Shown piece after piece: positions 46,309 through 55,318 of a stretch of 64,000 nt of DNA. The first letter of the stretch is position 1, and each line of letters starts with the position of its first letter. The stretch is from Paremcibacter congregatus (lineage in GTDB: Bacteria; Pseudomonadota; Alphaproteobacteria; Sphingomonadales; Emcibacteraceae). The DNA lies in assembly GCF_006385135.1 (NCBI RefSeq), contig NZ_CP041025.1:3813501-3877500 (forward strand), read 5' to 3'. The notes under the pieces are model-generated. The model was not told the DNA's origin. It searched no databases and saw only the letters and a program-made list of their open reading frames with translations. Both the position numbers and the translations under genes were made by a program.

Positions 46309-48480
46309 TTAGTGGTTTAATCCCCGCGCCTTATGGAGTTTTTTATAGCTTTCGATCAATTTCAGATGTTTGTCCAGGCCTTCGAGTTTCATGCTCGTCT
46401 TGGTTAAGCCGGAAAATCTGACCTCCCCCGTCACAGACCCCAGCACGTTTTCCATAACCTGCACACCGTACATTCTGGTGAGGTTCGGGACATAATCATC
46501 AATATCCAGCTCATCATCAAGGGTAATATCCAGCAACGCGTTCATGGCCTGATAAAACAAAACACGTTCCACGGTATTGTCATTAAAGTTCAAGAAGTCG
46601 GCAACGATCTCTTTCGCTTCTTCAAACTGTTGCAGGGCCAAATAAATCATTATTTTCAACTCCCCGATATCCAGCCGACCCCATATTGTATTTTCATCAA
46701 ATTCGATTCCGATCAAGTTTGAGATGACTGTATAATGATCCAGTTCAGACTCTTCAAACCGCTCAAGAAGATCCTCAAGCTCCCCATCCGTCAAGGTATG
46801 GATATTTAAAATATCTTCCCGGAACAGGAGAGCTTTGTTGGTATTGTCCCAAATCAAATCCTCCACCGGGTAGACTTCGGAATAATCCGGCACCAGGATC
46901 CGGCAGGCCGCCGCCCCGAAGTCTGCGTAAGTCGCGATATAAACCTCTTTCCCCAAGTCGGCCAATATCTGCATCAGTCGGTTGTTTTCTTCCGCGGTCG
47001 TGCCACTGAAATCCCATTCGCAAAAGGCATAATCCTGTTTCGCGCTAAAGAACTTCCAGGAGATGACGCCGGTTGAATCAATAAAATGTTCAACAAAGTT
47101 GCTCGGCTCGGTCACGGCATGGCTGTTGAAGGTCGGCGGCGGCACGTCATTCAAGCCTTCAAAACTGCGGCCCTGCAATAATTCAGTGAGGGAGCGTTCC
47201 ATCGCCACTTCAAAGCTGGGATGCGCCCCAAAGGAGGCAAAAACCCCGCCTGTTTTCGGGTTCATCAAGGTCACACACATCACAGGGAACCGCCCCCCCA
47301 AAGACGCATCCTTGACCAAAACGGGGAAGCCTTTATTTTCCAGCTCGTCAATCCCGGCCAGAATAGCCGGGTATTTTGCCAGAATTTCTTTGGGCACATC
47401 GGGCAGGATGATTTCCTGCTCGATAATTTGCCGTTTGATGGCGCGTTCAAATATTTCCGACAGACATTGCACCTTGGCTTCATGCAAATTATTGCCGGCG
47501 CTCATGCCATTGCTGAGGAATAGATTTTCGATCAGGTTAGACGGGAAATAGACGGTTTCCTGATCTGAATGGCGCGTGAAGGGCAAGGCGCAAACTCCCC
47601 GGTCGGCGCGTCCCGAATTGGTATCAATTAAATGCGACGCCCTTAATTCATCCTCTGGATTATACAGGCTAAGACATCTTTCATCCAGCAACCCTTCTGG
47701 CAAGGTATCATCCGGGCCGGCTAGAAACCATTTTTCATTGGGGTAATGGACATATGTGCTGTGTGCGATTTCTTCGCCAAAATAATAATCATTATAGAAG
47801 AAATTACAGCTCATCCGTTCGATATATTCGCCCAAAGCCGAGCAGAGCGCGCTTTCCTTCGTCGCCCCTTTCCCGTTGGTGAAACACATCGGTGACGCGG
47901 CTTCGCGGATATGCAGCGACCAGACATTGGGCACCAGATTGCGCCAGGACGCAATTTCAATATTAACGCCAATATCGGACAGGATCGACGACATATTGGC
48001 AATCGTCTGTTCCAAGGGCAGGTCCTTGCCGACAATCATCGTTTGGCCATCGCCGCCAAACCCCTGCAGCAACGGCGCATCATTCAGATTTTCCACAGGA
48101 TCAATGGTAAACGCAGGCGCTTGCTGAATGACTTTTTTCACCGTGCAGCGGTCCGCCGACCTTAAAATACCCAGCCGGTCCCGTTCCGAAATGCTGGACG
48201 GCAATTCGACCTGAATTTGGAAGGTTTGATTATATCGGTTTTCCGGATCGATAATATTATTCTGCGACACCCGGATATCATCTGTCGGGATATCACGGGA
48301 CAGGCAATAAACCTTGATAAAATAGGCCGCGCAGAGGGCGGAAGAGGCCAGAAAATAATCAAAGGGACTTGGCGCGGTGCCATCGCCCTTATAGCGAACA
48401 GGCTGGTCGGTCGTCACCGTAAAATCATCAAACTTCGCCTCAAGCCGAAGATTGTCCAAAAAATTTACAGTGATTTCCAT
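46309..48480 (-). CDS. OsmC-domain/YcaO-domain fusion protein
   Basis: A 723-residue protein: an OsmC-like domain over about residues 1-140 (PSPFDYFLASSALCAAYFIKVYC, with peroxidatic-type cysteines), a YcaO ATP-dependent cyclodehydratase-like domain (about 170-590; KESALCSALGEYIERMS, DTNSGRADRGVCALPFTRH), and a helical tail. E. coli YcaO aids RimO in methylthiolating ribosomal protein S12. ATG 48480 has AGGAAAG upstream; GTG 48504 is an alternative. It is divergent from a RoxA-like oxygenase, which also points to ribosome modification; a biosynthetic role with a lost peptide partner is less likely. Confidence 0.9.
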   Translation of the reverse strand: MEITVNFLDNLRLEAKFDDFTVTTDQPVRYKGDGTAPSPFDYFLASSALCAAYFIKVYCLSRDIPTDDIRVSQNNIIDPENRYNQTFQIQVELPSSISERDRLGILRSADRCTVKKVIQQAPAFTIDPVENLNDAPLLQGFGGDGQTMIVGKDLPLEQTIANMSSILSDIGVNIEIASWRNLVPNVWSLHIREAASPMCFTNGKGATKESALCSALGEYIERMSCNFFYNDYYFGEEIAHSTYVHYPNEKWFLAGPDDTLPEGLLDERCLSLYNPEDELRASHLIDTNSGRADRGVCALPFTRHSDQETVYFPSNLIENLFLSNGMSAGNNLHEAKVQCLSEIFERAIKRQIIEQEIILPDVPKEILAKYPAILAGIDELENKGFPVLVKDASLGGRFPVMCVTLMNPKTGGVFASFGAHPSFEVAMERSLTELLQGRSFEGLNDVPPPTFNSHAVTEPSNFVEHFIDSTGVISWKFFSAKQDYAFCEWDFSGTTAEENNRLMQILADLGKEVYIATYADFGAAACRILVPDYSEVYPVEDLIWDNTNKALLFREDILNIHTLTDGELEDLLERFEESELDHYTVISNLIGIEFDENTIWGRLDIGELKIMIYLALQQFEEAKEIVADFLNFNDNTVERVLFYQAMNALLDITLDDELDIDDYVPNLTRMYGVQVMENVLGSVTGEVRFSGLTKTSMKLEGLDKHLKLIESYKKLHKARGLNH

Positions 48481-48616
48481 TTGACTATTCTTTCCTAAAA
48501 ACACGACATCAATAAGGGGTCATTACTCATATCAGATAGTTTGTCAAATCAAACCTGCTTTACTCGGCTCGACTTACCGTTTATCTATAGTTTTTTACTT
48601 ATATAGGCTTTTCTCC

Positions 48617-49786
48617 ATGTCTCTTATTCTTGATTCCCTTCCCACAACAGAAGAATTTTTCCGTGACTTTTGGAATAAAAAGCCCTTTGTCGTGCGCGGT
48701 ATGATCCCAAAGGAGATCACAGGCGCCCTGATTGATGAAGACCATCTCGCGGGACTCTCACTGGAAGAGGACGTCAAATCCCGCCTGGTGCGAAAAGGCG
48801 AAACACAGCGCGACTGGACATGTGATCACGGCCCCTTTGACGAGACGGTTTTTGGCGAATTAGGCGAAGAAGACTGGAGCTTGCTTGTCCAGAATACCGA
48901 CCAATTTCATGAGGAAACGGCGGCGCTTCTGACATATTTCAACTTCACCCCCCGGTGGCTGCTTGATGATATTATGGTCAGTTTTTCGCCAAAAGGCGGC
49001 ACCGTAGGCGCGCATACGGACAGTTATCATGTTTTCCTGGTCCAGGGGAAAGGCGAAAGACGCTGGAAAGTCGCCCATGATGCCCTCAAAAATGAAGACT
49101 ATATCGAAGACATCCCCCTCAAAATATTAAGAAACACCTTTGAAGGGGACGACATCACCGTCACAGAAGGAGATGTCATTTACATTCCCCCAAGGTTTGC
49201 CCATCAAGGGGTCAGTTTAGCACCCTCCCTCACCTATTCCGTGGGATTTCTAGGGCCGTCCCTGTCCGAAATGCTCAGCGAATTTGGCCATTACATAGAA
49301 GAACATCACCACGACATCCCGCGATATCTGGGTCAAAACCTCAGCGAAAGCGCCGTCCCCTTTCAGGTTGCCCCAAACCATATTAATGATTTAAAGTCTT
49401 TTATGACTGAGATTTTCGATCAGGATTATTTCACCAAATGGCTGACCCATTATTTTTGCGCCCCCCATCAAACTTATGACGATACAGATGATGACGCCCA
49501 TGATGACGCCCATGATGATGATGATAATGCAACGGACATCATCGCGGGAAATATCCTGCTGATCAAGCCACCCGCCGTGAAATTAATGTTTACCCCTTTG
49601 AACGTCCCGCAAAAATATTGTATCTCGGCAGGTGACTTCACCTTCGAACTGGATTTTTCTGATCTGTTTCTCGTCAATATGATGGCGCAGGAAGCCCCCT
49701 TCTCAGCGGAACTATTTACCAACCATCCTGAAATTTTACAAAATCTACTCGACCGAAATATTCTTGAAATAGCCCCCTGTAAATAA
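48617..49786 (+). CDS. JmjC/RoxA-like Fe(II)/2-oxoglutarate oxygenase
   Basis: A 389-residue cupin-JmjC protein of the YcfD/RoxA group: VSFSPKGGTVGAHTDSYHVF supplies His133-x-Asp135 and PPRFAHQGVSL supplies His196; QGKGERRWKV is the family's 2-oxoglutarate region. RoxA hydroxylates an arginine of ribosomal protein L16. The tail holds an acidic/His insert (about residues 289-310) encoded by a tandem repeat. Divergence from the OsmC-YcaO gene, with 136 bases between, suggests co-control. Confidence 0.85.
   Translation: MSLILDSLPTTEEFFRDFWNKKPFVVRGMIPKEITGALIDEDHLAGLSLEEDVKSRLVRKGETQRDWTCDHGPFDETVFGELGEEDWSLLVQNTDQFHEETAALLTYFNFTPRWLLDDIMVSFSPKGGTVGAHTDSYHVFLVQGKGERRWKVAHDALKNEDYIEDIPLKILRNTFEGDDITVTEGDVIYIPPRFAHQGVSLAPSLTYSVGFLGPSLSEMLSEFGHYIEEHHHDIPRYLGQNLSESAVPFQVAPNHINDLKSFMTEIFDQDYFTKWLTHYFCAPHQTYDDTDDDAHDDAHDDDDNATDIIAGNILLIKPPAVKLMFTPLNVPQKYCISAGDFTFELDFSDLFLVNMMAQEAPFSAELFTNHPEILQNLLDRNILEIAPCK
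49490..49513 (+). repeat. In-frame tandem repeat in the RoxA-like gene
   Basis: GATGACGCCCAT occurs twice in tandem (49490-49501, 49502-49513), flanked by further GATGAT units. It encodes a DDAHDDAHDDDD-type acidic insert and could expand or contract by slippage without shifting the frame. Confidence 0.8.
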
Positions 49787-50021
49787 GGGGTCTGGAGCAA
49801 CGGACAGTAAGCCTGCCTTGTCAGAATCCAGAGCAGTGGTCCGAATCCGGGTACACCCCACCCTGTCCCCTCCTCTTGTCCTCACCCGCGATCAAGCCGT
49901 CGAGATTGTCATGGATTCCATCAATCCGAATATTTCGCCATGATTTTTATCGTAGAGTAAAGGCCTGATACATTACGTTTCCTAAATTCTGTGCCATGAA
50001 ATTCTCATGAAACCTCAAATT

Positions 50022-50783
50022 CTAGCTCTTAAGGCGGTATCCCGTCTTGAAAATCCAGGCGAGCACGGCGATGCACAACAGGAGAAAAACCAGAATCATA
50101 ATCAGGCTTGTCATCAGACTGACGTCGGAACTTTCATAAAAGCTCCAGCGGAAGCCGCTGATGAGATAGACCACCGGATTGAGCAGGGACAGTTTTTGCC
50201 AGAAGGCCGGCAGCATGGTAATGGAATAAAAACTGCCCCCGAGAAAGGTCAGCGGCGTCACGATCAACAACGGGATAAGCTGCAGCTTTTCAAACCCGTC
50301 CGCCCAGATGCCAATGATAAAACCCAGAAGGCTAAAGGTGACGCAGGTCATCACCAGGAAGAAGGCCATCCAAAAGGGGTGCTGGACCTCTAGCGGCACA
50401 AAGAAACCGGCGGTGAACAGCACAATCAGGCCGATGACGATCGATTTGGTCGCCGCCGCCCCCACATAGCCGATGGTAATTTCCAGAAAGGACAGCGGCG
50501 CGGAGAGGATCTCATAGATCGTCCCGGTGAAACGGGGAAAATAAATGCCGAAGGAGGCGTTGGAAATGCTCTGGCCCAAGATAGTCAGCATGATCAGTCC
50601 CGGCACGATGAAAGCCCCATAAGGGACGCCGTCGATGTCGCTGATGCGCGACCCGATGGCCGATCCGAAAACGATAAAATACAGCACCGTGGAAATCACC
50701 GGTGCGGCAATGCTCTGACCGATGGTGCGGAAGGTGCGCGCCATCTCGAATTTATAAATGGACCATATCCCGCGATAATTCAT
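50022..50783 (-). CDS. ABC-2 type transporter permease
   Basis: A 253-residue membrane protein with six hydrophobic segments and the ABC-2 pattern ([54 protein letters not shown]). With the ATPase whose gene overlaps its start by four bases it forms a small exporter, of the type used for drugs or polysaccharides. The cargo is not evident. Confidence 0.92.
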   Translation of the reverse strand: MNYRGIWSIYKFEMARTFRTIGQSIAAPVISTVLYFIVFGSAIGSRISDIDGVPYGAFIVPGLIMLTILGQSISNASFGIYFPRFTGTIYEILSAPLSFLEITIGYVGAAATKSIVIGLIVLFTAGFFVPLEVQHPFWMAFFLVMTCVTFSLLGFIIGIWADGFEKLQLIPLLIVTPLTFLGGSFYSITMLPAFWQKLSLLNPVVYLISGFRWSFYESSDVSLMTSLIMILVFLLLCIAVLAWIFKTGYRLKS

Positions 50784-51703
50784 GCCTCACCCACCAATTG
50801 TACGAATATTTCTTCCAATGAACTTTCCCGGGTATTGATGTCCCGGCATTTCACCCCCTCTTGCTTCAACCGTTCCAGAAGCCCCACCGGACCGTTGTCT
50901 TCTTTGGTCGGGTCATAGGTGAAAGTCAATTGCATACCATCGTCGGACAGATGCAGATTGTCCCCGGACAGAGCCCCGGGGATTTCCCCCAGCGGCGCGC
51001 AAAGCTCCAGCACCAGTTCTTTCTTGCCGAGCTTCTTCATGAGGGTTTTCTTGTTTTCCACCAGGATAAGCTTACCCTGATTAATCACCCCGATCCGGTC
51101 GGCCATCTGTTCCGCCTCTTCGAGATAATGGGTGGTGAGAATAACCGTAACGCCGGTATCGCGAAGGGCGCGCACCTGGTCCCACATGGATTTCCGCAAC
51201 TCGACATCGACGCCCGCGGACGGTTCGTCAAGGAACAGGATGTCGGGCTCGTGGGACAGGGCCTTGGCGATCATGACCCGCCGTTTCATACCGCCGGACA
51301 GCATGCGCAACTGGGCATTCTTCTTGTCCCACAGCGACAGTCTTTTCAACAATTCTTCGAGATAGTCACGATTGGCCGGTTTATCGAACAGGCCCCGGCT
51401 GAAACTGACCGTATTCCAGACCGTCTCGAAGGCGTCTGTCGTCAGTTCCTGAGGCACAAGACCGATGTGGCGGCGCGCCTGGCGGTAGTCTTTCACCGAG
51501 TCCAGGCCGAGAACCTCGACCCGGCCACCGCTCGCGGTCACGATTCCCGTGATGATGCTGATCAACGTGGTTTTTCCGGCGCCGTTGGGCCCGAGCAGGG
51601 CAAATATTTCTCCCGGCTGCACGCTCAGGCTGACATCATCCAGGGCGAGAAAACCGCCGTCATATCTTTTAACAATATTATGAACTGCTATTGCGGGGGT
51701 CAT
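50780..51703 (-). CDS. ABC transporter ATP-binding protein (ABC-2 exporter)
   Basis: A 307-residue ATPase with Walker [10 protein letters not shown], signature LSGGMKRRV and Walker [13 protein letters not shown]. The C-terminal 70 residues are typical of drug/polysaccharide exporter ATPases. ATG 51703, preceded by GGAAG, is chosen; the frame is open back to 51850 but that part has no family match. It is the first gene of the two-gene exporter operon. Confidence 0.93.
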   Translation of the reverse strand: MTPAIAVHNIVKRYDGGFLALDDVSLSVQPGEIFALLGPNGAGKTTLISIITGIVTASGGRVEVLGLDSVKDYRQARRHIGLVPQELTTDAFETVWNTVSFSRGLFDKPANRDYLEELLKRLSLWDKKNAQLRMLSGGMKRRVMIAKALSHEPDILFLDEPSAGVDVELRKSMWDQVRALRDTGVTVILTTHYLEEAEQMADRIGVINQGKLILVENKKTLMKKLGKKELVLELCAPLGEIPGALSGDNLHLSDDGMQLTFTYDPTKEDNGPVGLLERLKQEGVKCRDINTRESSLEEIFVQLVGEA

Positions 51704-52236
51704 GATGCTTCCGTTATGTTTTATTTGTCTGTGACGGAACGGCAATGACCGCGTATTTCCGTCGAAATCGTGCGTCGCCGGGAGGCAGGATTTCAGGTGA
51801 TATCCCCCGTCACCAACAGTGTCGCCGCGAGGGCAATATAACTGTGGCAACTTTCCCCGTCAATCACCAGATCAATCCTTTCAATGGGCCGCCGCCTTGC
51901 CGTTATACGCTAAAAAGATGAGTATAACCGCTTAAAAACCCCGATCGCGGAGTCCATTGTCGTCAAAATTTTCCGAATGAATAATGAAATTTATTTTGGC
52001 AGAACCGATTGGACCGGCCTGGATTTAGCTCATGCTCAATCTGACGAAGGACGCTTCTGCGTGCAGGATAAAATCTCGAATCCGGGACGGGGGATGTCTG
52101 ACCTGGCCCTGATCTGCGGATCAGAATGGGAACGCCTGCCGCATCCTGCACGCGGTTATATTGACGACCGATTATTGTGTACTATGGCGTGCATGTATAA
52201 TATGGTGAACTCACAATAAACGGGGAAGCAGATAAT
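51704..52236. other. 533-base intergenic region, no supported gene
   Basis: The stretch between the exporter and the MNT-HEPN-like gene has short open frames only, among them an 80-residue one at 51977-52219 without a ribosome-binding site or recognisable family. It probably marks the left side of the accessory region. Confidence 0.5.
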
Positions 52237-53220
52237 ATGGGGACACTATTGGCCCATCCCAGAGCATTCATCAAAGCCGGCATCCGGTCCGACACGTTGT
52301 CGCCGGACCTCAACCGCACCCTGGCGATCATTCGGGTGGGCTTCAATGAGGCCAGCAGACCCGTTCCCCGCCGCGCGCCGCCAAAAGCAGACCCACACCC
52401 CACAGACGATAACTTCACGCCACCGGTGAAAAGCTTACGCGCCGGGCAGACCCTCAAACCCCGCAAAGACCCGGCAAACCTGAACAAAAATAACCTCGGC
52501 CGGATCCTGCGGATTTACAGCTTTGACGACCACCAAATCTTCCCCGGCCGGCAGATCTTTGTCGAGGTCAATCAGAAGAAAATGACCCGCCCGAAAGTTT
52601 GGGCGGCGGTGCGCCAACAGCTCGACGCCCTGACGGCGCCGGTCTATCTGCGGGTCGATCACGCCCGCGGGGTGAATGGCGCGGTCCGTCACAAGTCGCC
52701 CTTTTACCATCATGTCCTGTCCCGGGGCCGACTGCTCTATGAGGACGGCAGCAACATCTGGGCCTCTGATCCGGCGCCGGAGGACACAGACCCCGCCGCC
52801 CGCGCCCAGCGCCAGCAGGATCAGTTTCAGGCGGAGATCGCGGCCTTTATGGCACAGCAGCGTCAGTTCTTTCGGCAGAAGAATTACCGCCGCGCCGGCG
52901 CCCAGCTCCGCAACAGCATCGAGGCGGCCTATCATATGCTCCTCACAACCCTCCACGGCCACAGCTACCCCGAAACGGACATCGCTTTCCTGCGCGCGCG
53001 GGCCGAGGCGCTGGCCCCCGACCTGCGCCAGCCCTGGTTCCACGGGACGGAGGACTATGAGGCCGAGTTCGACCGCCTGCGTCACGCCCACGGCGGCACG
53101 CACCGGTTCCGGCAATATAAAATGAGCGAGGCGGAGATCAAACGCTTAAGCCTCTGCCAGAAAAGACTACTTAAAATGGCCGATAAATTATGTCAGAAGA
53201 AGATTGAGGGGTTGGGGTGA
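52237..53220 (+). CDS. MNT-HEPN-like fusion protein (degenerate nucleotidyltransferase)
   Basis: A 327-residue protein. Residues from about 200 onward resemble the HEPN domain of KNTase C-terminal type (QFFRQKNYRRAGAQLRNSI then AAYHMLLTTLHGHSY, and a tail ending LCQKRLLKMADKLCQKK). The preceding part (about 110-185; DHARGVNGAVRHKSPFYHHV, SRGRLLYEDG) matches the end of a minimal nucleotidyltransferase fold but lacks a GS-type catalytic loop. MNT-HEPN pairs are toxin-antitoxin modules; here both sit in one chain. The call is by pattern, and its GC-rich codon use differs from the AT-rich genes after it. Confidence 0.6.
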   Translation: MGTLLAHPRAFIKAGIRSDTLSPDLNRTLAIIRVGFNEASRPVPRRAPPKADPHPTDDNFTPPVKSLRAGQTLKPRKDPANLNKNNLGRILRIYSFDDHQIFPGRQIFVEVNQKKMTRPKVWAAVRQQLDALTAPVYLRVDHARGVNGAVRHKSPFYHHVLSRGRLLYEDGSNIWASDPAPEDTDPAARAQRQQDQFQAEIAAFMAQQRQFFRQKNYRRAGAQLRNSIEAAYHMLLTTLHGHSYPETDIAFLRARAEALAPDLRQPWFHGTEDYEAEFDRLRHAHGGTHRFRQYKMSEAEIKRLSLCQKRLLKMADKLCQKKIEGLG

Positions 53221-53297
53221 GAAGTTTGCTACTCGCCTATCGCGGACACTAGAGTATTGATTCACAGATACGAGTAAAATCAGAGGAGTATGAATTA

Positions 53298-53753
53298 GTG
53301 ATGCTTATTGCTTACACCGCCTTTCTAGGAATGATTGGCTTGGGGGGGTTCATATATATCAATGGCCGGCCGAGAAAAATTTTCGTCAGTTATTACTCGA
53401 AAGGTAATAGTCATTTTAAAAATCTTATTATGGCTTGGGGAAAGACTAACCGACTAAATATAGAAGATGTGTCAACTGGTATAAAGATAAAAAGCAAAGA
53501 CGAATATTACCTCAAAAAAAGAATAAGAGAACAGATTAACAAAGCAGATTATTTTGTTGTATTTATTGGCGAAAATACTCACACAAGACAATGGGTTAAT
53601 TGGGAAATTGAACAGGCCAAAAATCTTAAAAAGAAAATTGTAGCTGTTAAAGAGAAGAAAACTCATAAATCACCGCAACCACTGCTTGGTTGTGGCGCAA
53701 TCTGGATATATGGGTTTTGTGAAGAGGAAATAAAGAATGCTCTTAATGCTTAA
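53298..53753 (+). CDS. Membrane-anchored ThsB-like TIR-domain protein (MTH538/DUF1863 type)
   Basis: A 151-residue protein with a single N-terminal hydrophobic segment (about residues 2-22), then a TIR-like domain: KIFVSYYSKGNSHFKNLIMA, KKRIREQINKADYFVVFIGE and the family's RQWVNWEIEQAKNLKKKIV with Glu103 in the putative NADase position. ThsB proteins of Thoeris make a cyclic ADP-ribose-type signal on phage infection. Start is GTG 53298, nine bases after AGGAG; ATG 53301 is next. It is the first gene of an AT-rich TIR-TIR-SLATT operon. Confidence 0.82.
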   Translation: MMLIAYTAFLGMIGLGGFIYINGRPRKIFVSYYSKGNSHFKNLIMAWGKTNRLNIEDVSTGIKIKSKDEYYLKKRIREQINKADYFVVFIGENTHTRQWVNWEIEQAKNLKKKIVAVKEKKTHKSPQPLLGCGAIWIYGFCEEEIKNALNA

Positions 53754-53800
53754 TGCTGCACAATGCAAAAAATAACTAAACATATCAAAGGGAATAGAAA

Positions 53801-54274
53801 ATGGGATTACCAAGGACTTTTGTAGGATTTAGTAGTAACGACATTAAAAGTTATGGCCTTATGAAGGCTTGGAAGGCTAACAAAAATATTGATTTCAACT
53901 TTACTGACTGTCAGTTAAATACAGAAATCAAATCAGAAAACGAACAATATATAAAAAGTAGGTGTCGTGACCGAATTAATATGGCTGGAAAATATATTCT
54001 TCTTATTGGAGAAGATACTAAAAGTAAGCACAAATATGTGCGCTGGGAGGCTGAGGTCGCAATCGAAAAGAAATGTACAATTATAGGAGTAAACTTGGAC
54101 GGTTCCCGTATTATGGTTAAGGATACATGCCCTCCAATTATACGAGAAATAGGAGCTGTTTTTGTCTCATTTTCTCCTAAAATTATTGCCCATGCCATCG
54201 TAAACTATGAGATGGGAAGTGATGGTCTTTCATATTATTATGAAGATCAGATATACAAAAAACTAGGGTGTTAA
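53801..54274 (+). CDS. ThsB-like TIR-domain protein (MTH538/DUF1863 type), cytoplasmic
   Basis: A 157-residue TIR-like protein without a membrane segment: RTFVGFSSNDIKSYGLMKA, KSRCRDRINMAGKYILLIGE and HKYVRWEAEVAIEKKCTII with Glu83 in the WE position. The pattern parallels the preceding protein but the sequences are far from identical, so the pair has probably specialised, for instance to sense different phage proteins. AAAGGGA lies before the start. The next gene starts three bases after its stop. Confidence 0.87.
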   Translation: MGLPRTFVGFSSNDIKSYGLMKAWKANKNIDFNFTDCQLNTEIKSENEQYIKSRCRDRINMAGKYILLIGEDTKSKHKYVRWEAEVAIEKKCTIIGVNLDGSRIMVKDTCPPIIREIGAVFVSFSPKIIAHAIVNYEMGSDGLSYYYEDQIYKKLGC

Positions 54275-54276
54275 TT

Positions 54277-55161
54277 ATGCCCATTAAAAAGTTTGATGAT
54301 GAGCACCTTCCTGCACTTTTTCAATCTGCAGATATGGCGTCCCTGAAAGCTCAGTCTCGCTATTACTTCGCGCTTAAAAGTTATCTGATTTTACTTGTTA
54401 TTGCTGCTCTTATAGCATTTTATTTTCCTAATGAATCATATGGTGCATTAGCCTCTGTATCCCTTTTTCTGATTACATTAGGTATATTAATATGGTTGAA
54501 TGTGCAAAAACCCGAAGATACTTGGTACAATGGAAGAGCTGTTGCTGAGTCAATAAAGACAAGATCTTGGCGGTGGGTTATGAGAGCAGAACCCTATGAT
54601 CACGAAGTCCCTGAAGAACAAATAAGAAAGGAGTTTTTGTCAGATTTAAAGTCAATTCTAAATCAGAATAAGTCGTTATCCGGGCATTTGGATTCACAAA
54701 ATAATAATGGCAATGCCATATCAGATGAGATGAAGGAAATTAGAAATCTTCCTCTTGAAGAAAGGCTGGAAATATATAAGAAAGAGCGTGTTGGTGATCA
54801 AGCAACATGGTATGGAAAAAAAGCCCTCTTCAACAAACGTAAAGCAAAACAGTGGTTTATAATATCTATAATTTTGCATTCTCTGGCGGTATTTATGCTT
54901 TTGTATCGGGTTAAGGAACCCTCAATATCATTACCTATAGAGGTCGTAGCAACCGCGGCGAGTGCCGTTTTAACTTGGCTTCAATCAAAGAAACATAATG
55001 AGTTGAATTCTTCTTATTCTCTTGCCGCGCACGAAATAGTGTTAATTAAAAGCGAGGCGGAAGACGTTGAATCTGAAAAATTGCTCTCGAATTTTGTAGT
55101 AAACAGTGAGTCAGCATTTTCAAGAGAGCATACTCAATGGTCTGCAAGGAAAAGAACCTAA
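54277..55161 (+). CDS. SLATT-domain membrane protein (DUF4231-like)
   Basis: A 294-residue protein with four predicted membrane segments (about 34-50, 57-75, 193-211, 219-236) in two two-segment units. The first is followed by DTWYNGRAVAESIKTRSWRW, a SLATT hallmark; the second is preceded by YKKERVGDQATWYGKKALFN, the other SLATT hallmark. SLATT proteins are predicted pore-forming effectors of nucleotide-signal defence systems. ATG 54277 has AGGG eight bases upstream. Its place directly after two TIR genes suggests it is the effector opened by their product; that link is inference. Confidence 0.83.
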   Translation: MPIKKFDDEHLPALFQSADMASLKAQSRYYFALKSYLILLVIAALIAFYFPNESYGALASVSLFLITLGILIWLNVQKPEDTWYNGRAVAESIKTRSWRWVMRAEPYDHEVPEEQIRKEFLSDLKSILNQNKSLSGHLDSQNNNGNAISDEMKEIRNLPLEERLEIYKKERVGDQATWYGKKALFNKRKAKQWFIISIILHSLAVFMLLYRVKEPSISLPIEVVATAASAVLTWLQSKKHNELNSSYSLAAHEIVLIKSEAEDVESEKLLSNFVVNSESAFSREHTQWSARKRT

Positions 55162-55318
55162 TCATAGTGATGTTGGGGAATTAATCTCTAGATATGGCTC
55201 TGTTGAAAAGAACTCACAATTATAAATCTATTGGGTACGATGAGGAGTAGTTTGAGCTTGAAAGCCATATTAGAAGATGCAGTCATTATAAGATCATTTG
55301 TTTTCAAAAGGGATTTTA

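Noticed and set aside
49838-49862. tRNA-like string GTCCGAATCCGGGTACACCCC
   Set aside because: It resembles a T-arm and acceptor end, but the arm does not pair properly and no other tRNA part or terminator is present; not enough for a left attachment site.
51977-52219. 80-residue plus-strand open frame
   Set aside because: No ribosome-binding site, no recognisable family and composition not typical of coding sequence here.
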